Assembly (NCBI RefSeq): GCF_041381155.1
Contig: NC_091146.1
Location: 1,195,224-1,259,223, forward strand
Direction of reading: 5' to 3'
DNA: 64,000 bases
DNA from: Argopecten irradians
Taxonomy: Eukaryota > Mollusca > Bivalvia > Pectinida > Pectinidae
Numbering within the stretch: the first letter of the stretch is position 1; each line of letters opens with the position of its first letter. The position numbers and the translations under genes are program-made. Shown here piece after piece: positions 59,311-64,000 of the stretch. The notes beneath the pieces were generated by a model. The model did not search any database. It had not been told where the DNA came from and saw only the letters and a program-made list of their open reading frames with translations.

Positions 59311-62300
59311 ACCTGTAGTTGTCTTTACATCCCCCTCCCACACAACTGTTGTAGTTGTCTTTACATCCCCTCCTCCCACACACCTTTTAGGTAGAACAGA
59401 GTCTTTACATCCCCCTCACACACACACACTTTTAGGTAGAACAGACTTGACTGACTGTAGTTGTCTTTACATCCCCCTCCCACACACACACAGGTAGAAC
59501 AGACTTGACTGACTGTAGTTGTCTTTACATCCCCCTCCACACACACACTTTTAGGTAGAACAGACTTGACTGACTGTAGTTGTCTTTACATCCCCCTCCC
59601 ACACACACACACTTTTAGGTAGAACAGACTTGACTGACTGTAGTTGTCTTTACATCCCCCTCCCACACACACTTTTAGGTAGAACAGACTTGACTGACTG
59701 TAGTTGTCTTTACATCCCCCTCCCCCACACACACTTTTAGGTAGAACAGACTTGACTGACTGTAGTTGTCTTTACATCCCCTCCACACACACACTTTTAG
59801 GTAGAACAGACTTGACTGACTGTAGTTGTCTTTACATCCCCCCCCACACACACACACTTTTAGGTAGAACAGACTTGACTGACTGTAGTTGTCTTTACAT
59901 CCCCCTCCCACACACACACTTTTAGGTAGAACAGACTTGACTGACTGTAGTTGTCTTTACATCCCCCTCCCACACACACACTTTTAGGTAGAACAGACTT
60001 GACTGACTGTAGTTGTCTTTACATCCCCCTCCCACACACACACTTTTAGGTAGAACAGACTTGACTGACTGTAGTTGTCTTTACATCCCCCTCCCACACA
60101 CACACACTTTTAGGTAGAACAGACTTGACTGACTGTAGTTGTCTTTACATCCCCCTCCCCCACACACACACTTTTAGGTAGAACAGACTTGACTGACTGT
60201 AGTTGTCTTTACATCCCCCTCCCACACACACACTTTTAGGTAGAACAGACTTGACTGACTGTAGTTGTCTTTACATCCCCCTCCCACACACACACACTTT
60301 TAGGTAGAACAGACTTGACTGACTGTAGTTGTCTTTACATCCCCCTCCCACACACACACTTTTAGGTAGAACAGACTTTAGTAGACGACTTGACTGACTG
60401 TAGTTGTCTTTACATCCCCCTCCCCACACACACTTTTAGGTAGAACAGACTTGACTGACTGTAGTTGTCTTTACATCCCCCTCCCACACACACTTTTAGG
60501 TAGAACAGACTTGACTGACTGTAGTTGTCTTTACATCCCCCTCCCACACACACACTTTTAGGTAGAACAGACTTGACTGACTGTAGTTGTCTTTACATCC
60601 CCCTCCCACACACACACTTTTAGGTAGAACAGACTTGACTGACTGTAGTTGTCTTTACATCCCCCCCCCCACACACACTTTTAGGTAGAACAGACTTGAC
60701 TGACTGTAGTTGTCTTTACATCCCCCTCCCACACACACACTTTTAGGTAGAACACGACTTGACTGACTGTAGTTGTCTTTACATCCCCCTCCCACACACA
60801 CACACTTTTAGGTAGAACAGACTTGACTGACTGTAGTTGTCTTTACATCCCCCTCCCACACACACTTTTAGGTAGAACAGACTTGACTGACTGTAGTTGT
60901 CTTTACATCCCCCTCCCCACACACACACTTTTAGGTAGAACAGACTTGACTGACTGTAGTTGTCTTTACATCCCCCTCCCACACACACTTTTAGGTAGAA
61001 CAGACTTGACTGACTGTAGTTGTCTTTACATCCCCTCCCACACACACTTTTAGGTAGAACAGACTTGACTGACTGTAGTTGTCTTTACATCCCCCTCCCA
61101 CACACACTTTTAGGTAGAACAGACTTGACTGACTGTAGTTGTCTTTACATCCCCCACCCCCACACACACACTTTTAGGTAGAACAGACTTGACTGACTGT
61201 AGTTGTCTTTACATCCCCCTCCCCCACACACACACTTTTAGGTAGAACAGACTTGACTGTCTGTAGTTGTCTTTACATCCCCCTCCCACACACACTTTTA
61301 GGTAGAACAGACTTGACTGACTGTAGTTGTCTTTACATCCCCCTCCCACACACACACACTTTTAGGTAGAACAGACTTGACTGACTGTAGTTGTCTTTAC
61401 ATCCCCCTCCCACACACACTTTTAGGTAGAACAGACTTGACTGACTGTAGTTGTCTTTACATCCCCCTCCCCACACACACTTTTAGGTAGAACAGACTTG
61501 ACTGACTGTAGTTGTCTTTACATCCCCCTCCCCCTCCCACACACACTTTTAGGTAGAACAGACTTGACTGACTGTAGTTGTCTTTACATCCCCCTCCTCC
61601 CACACACACACACTTTTAGGTAGAACAGACTTGACTGACTGTAGTTGTCTTTACATCCCCCTCCCACACACACACACTTTTAGGTAGAACAGACTTGACT
61701 GACTGTAGTTGTCTTTACATCCCCCTCCCACACACACACACTTTTAGGTAGAACAGACTTGACTGACTGTAGTTGTCTTTACATCCCCCTCCCACACACA
61801 CTTTTAGGTAGAACAGACTTGACTGACTGTAGTTGTCTTTACATCCCCCTCCCCCCACACACACACTTTTAGGTAGAACAGACTTGACTGACTGTAGTTG
61901 TCTTTACATCCCCCTCCCCCACACACACACTTTTAGGTAGAACAGACTTGACTGTCTGTAGTTGTCTTTACATCCCCCTCACACACACACTTTTAGGTAG
62001 AACAGACTTGACTGACTGTAGTTGTCTTTACATCCCCCTCCCACACACACACACTTTTAGGTAGAACAGACTTGACTGACTGTAGTTGTCTTTACATCCC
62101 CCTCCCACACACACTTTTAGGTAGAACAGACTTGACTGACTGTAGTTGTCTTTACATCCCCCTCCCCACACACACACTTTTAGGTAGAACAGACTTGACT
62201 GACTGTAGTTGTCTTTACATCCCCCTCCCCACACACACACACTTTTAGGTAGAACAGACTTGACTGACTGTAGTTGTCTTTACATCCCCCTCCCCCACAC

Positions 62301-64000
62301 ACACACACACTTTTAGGTAGAACAGACTTGACTGACTGTAGTTGTCTTTACATCCCCCCTCCCACACACACACTTTTAGGTAGAACAGACTTGACTGACT
62401 GTAGTTGTCTTTACATCCCCCTCCCACACACACACTTTTAGGTAGAACAGACTTGACTGACTGTAGTTGTCTTTACATCCCCCTCCCACACACACACTTT
62501 TAGGTAGAACAGACTTGACTGACTGTAGTTGTCTTTACATCCCCCTCCCACACACACACACTTTTAGGTAGAACAGACTTGACTGACTGTAGTTGTCTTT
62601 ACATCCCCTCCCCACACACACACTTTTAGGTAGAACAGACTTGACTGACTGTAGTTGTCTTTACATCCCCCTCCCCCACACACACACTTTTAGGTAGAAC
62701 AGACTTGACTGACTGTAGTTGTCTTTACATCCCCCCCCCCCACACACACACTTTTAGGTAGAACAGACTTGACTGACTGTAGTTGTCTTTACATCCCCCT
62801 CCCACACACACACTTTTAGGTAGAACAGACTTGACTGACTGTAGTTGTCTTTACATCCCCCTCCCACACACACTTTTAGGTAGAACAGACTTGACTGACT
62901 GTAGTTGTCTTTACATCCCCCTCCCACACACACTTTTAGGTAGAACAGACTTGACTGACTGTAGTTGTCTTTACATCCCCCTCCCCCACACACACACTTT
63001 TAGGTAGAACAGACTTGACTGTCTGTAGTTGTCTTTACATCCCCCTCCCACACACACTTTTAGGTAGAACAGACTTGACTGACTGTAGTTGTCTTTACAT
63101 CCCCCTCCCACACACACTTTTAGGTAGAACAGACTTGACTGACTGTAGTTGTCTTTACATCCCCCTCCCACACACACACACTTTTAGGTAGAACAGACTT
63201 GACTGACTGTAGTTGTCTTTACATCCCCCTCCCACACACACACACTTTTAGGTAGAACAGACTTGACTGACTGTAGTTGTCTTTACATCCCCCTCCCCAC
63301 ACACACACACTTTTAGGTAGAACAGACTTGACTGACTGTAGTTGTCTTTACATCCCCCTCCCACACACACTTTTAGGTAGAACAGACTTGACTGACTGTA
63401 GTTGTCTTTACATCCCCCTCCCACACACACACACTTTTAGGTAGAACAGACTTGACTGACTGTAGTTGTCTTTACATCCCCCTCCCACACACACACACTT
63501 TTAGGTAGAACAGACTTGACTGACTGTAGTTGTCTTTACATCCCCCTCCCCACACACACACTTTTAGGTAGAACAGACTTGACTGACTGTAGTTGTCTTT
63601 ACATCCCCCTCCCCCACACACACACTTTTAGGTAGAACAGACTTGACTGACTGTAGTTGTCTTTACATCCCCCCCCACCACACACTTTAGTAGAACGACC
63701 TTTACATCCCCCTCCACACACACACTTTTAGGTAGAACAGACTTGACTGACTGTAGTTGTCTTTACATCCCCCTCCCCACACACACACTTTTAGGTAGAA
63801 CAGACTTGACTGACTGTAGTTGTCTTTACATCCCCCTCCCCACACACACACTTTTAGGTAGAACAGACTTGACTGACTGTAGTTGTCTTTACATCCCCCT
63901 CCCACACACACACACTTTTAGGTAGAACAGACTTGACTGACTGTAGTTGTCTTTACATCCCCCTCCCACACACACACTTTTAGGTAGAACAGACTTGACT
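59311..64000. repeat. Large satellite array, ~60-bp unit with internal microsatellite, reaching the window end
   Basis: The unit contains 'tgtagttgtctttacatccc', a variable C run and (ca)n stretch, then 'acttttaggtagaacagact' and 'tgactgac'. The flanking 40 bp are nearly invariant, while the C-run/CA part differs from copy to copy. About 78 copies are visible and the array is cut by the window edge. Confidence 0.97.

Noticed and set aside
52587..63925. Numerous 60-100 codon frames on both strands in the 47-bp and ~60-bp arrays
   Set aside because: Periodic translations of satellite units that break wherever a unit changes length; no start context or unique sequence.

Overview
The window reads as nuclear DNA of an AT-rich invertebrate, most likely a mollusc and probably a bivalve. 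It has short protein-coding exons with GT-AG introns, a tRNA-derived SINE-like element, and foldback repeats carrying the 'acagagtta..tccctt' type motif that I associate with molluscan genomes. The taxonomic call is inference. There are no operons and no bacterial features. By my boundaries about 52 of the 64 kb (roughly 80%) is tandem repeat, in 19 arrays with units of 17 to 71 bp.

Two genes can be supported, and they converge tail to tail. On the + strand, nine exons between 7564 and 19898 encode phosphoserine aminotransferase (PSAT1, serine biosynthesis) from about residue 20 of the family to the stop codon. The exon with the start codon was not found and probably lies upstream of the window. 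On the - strand, three exons between 40288 and 36484 encode the EF-hand protein CALML4 (calmodulin-like 4, a myosin light-chain-like protein). Its first exon was also not found. The middle CALML4 exon carries three apparent one-base homopolymer insertions as assembled.

Layout: 1-7563 is the PSAT1 5' flank or first intron, with arrays at 519-630 plus 1998-2766, at 3412-6030 and at 6675-7162. From 7564 to 19898 lies PSAT1, with arrays in most introns. From 19899 to 21835 is its 3' UTR. From 21836 to 35215 two abutting intergenic arrays (49-bp and 71-bp units) fill the space between the genes. From 35216 to 40288 lies CALML4 with 18-bp, 20-bp and ~39-bp arrays in its introns. From 40945 to 64000 three very large arrays (55-bp, 47-bp and ~60-bp units) run in sequence to the window edge.

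The most unusual observation is that several intronic arrays are built from the splice junctions themselves. In PSAT1 a 31-bp unit repeated about 78 times contains the last 17 exon bases plus the GTAAGT donor. A 35-bp unit repeated about 13 times contains the AG acceptor plus the first exon bases. Smaller arrays or duplications hold the donors of three further introns. In CALML4 a 20-bp unit starting exactly at a donor is repeated about 75 times. The same pattern in two unrelated genes suggests a recurrent process. From memory, intronic minisatellites involving exon-intron junctions ('mirages') have been described in amphioxus, so the general idea may not be new. A second unusual feature is a ~110-bp sequence shared by the 3' UTRs of both genes in the same sense orientation.
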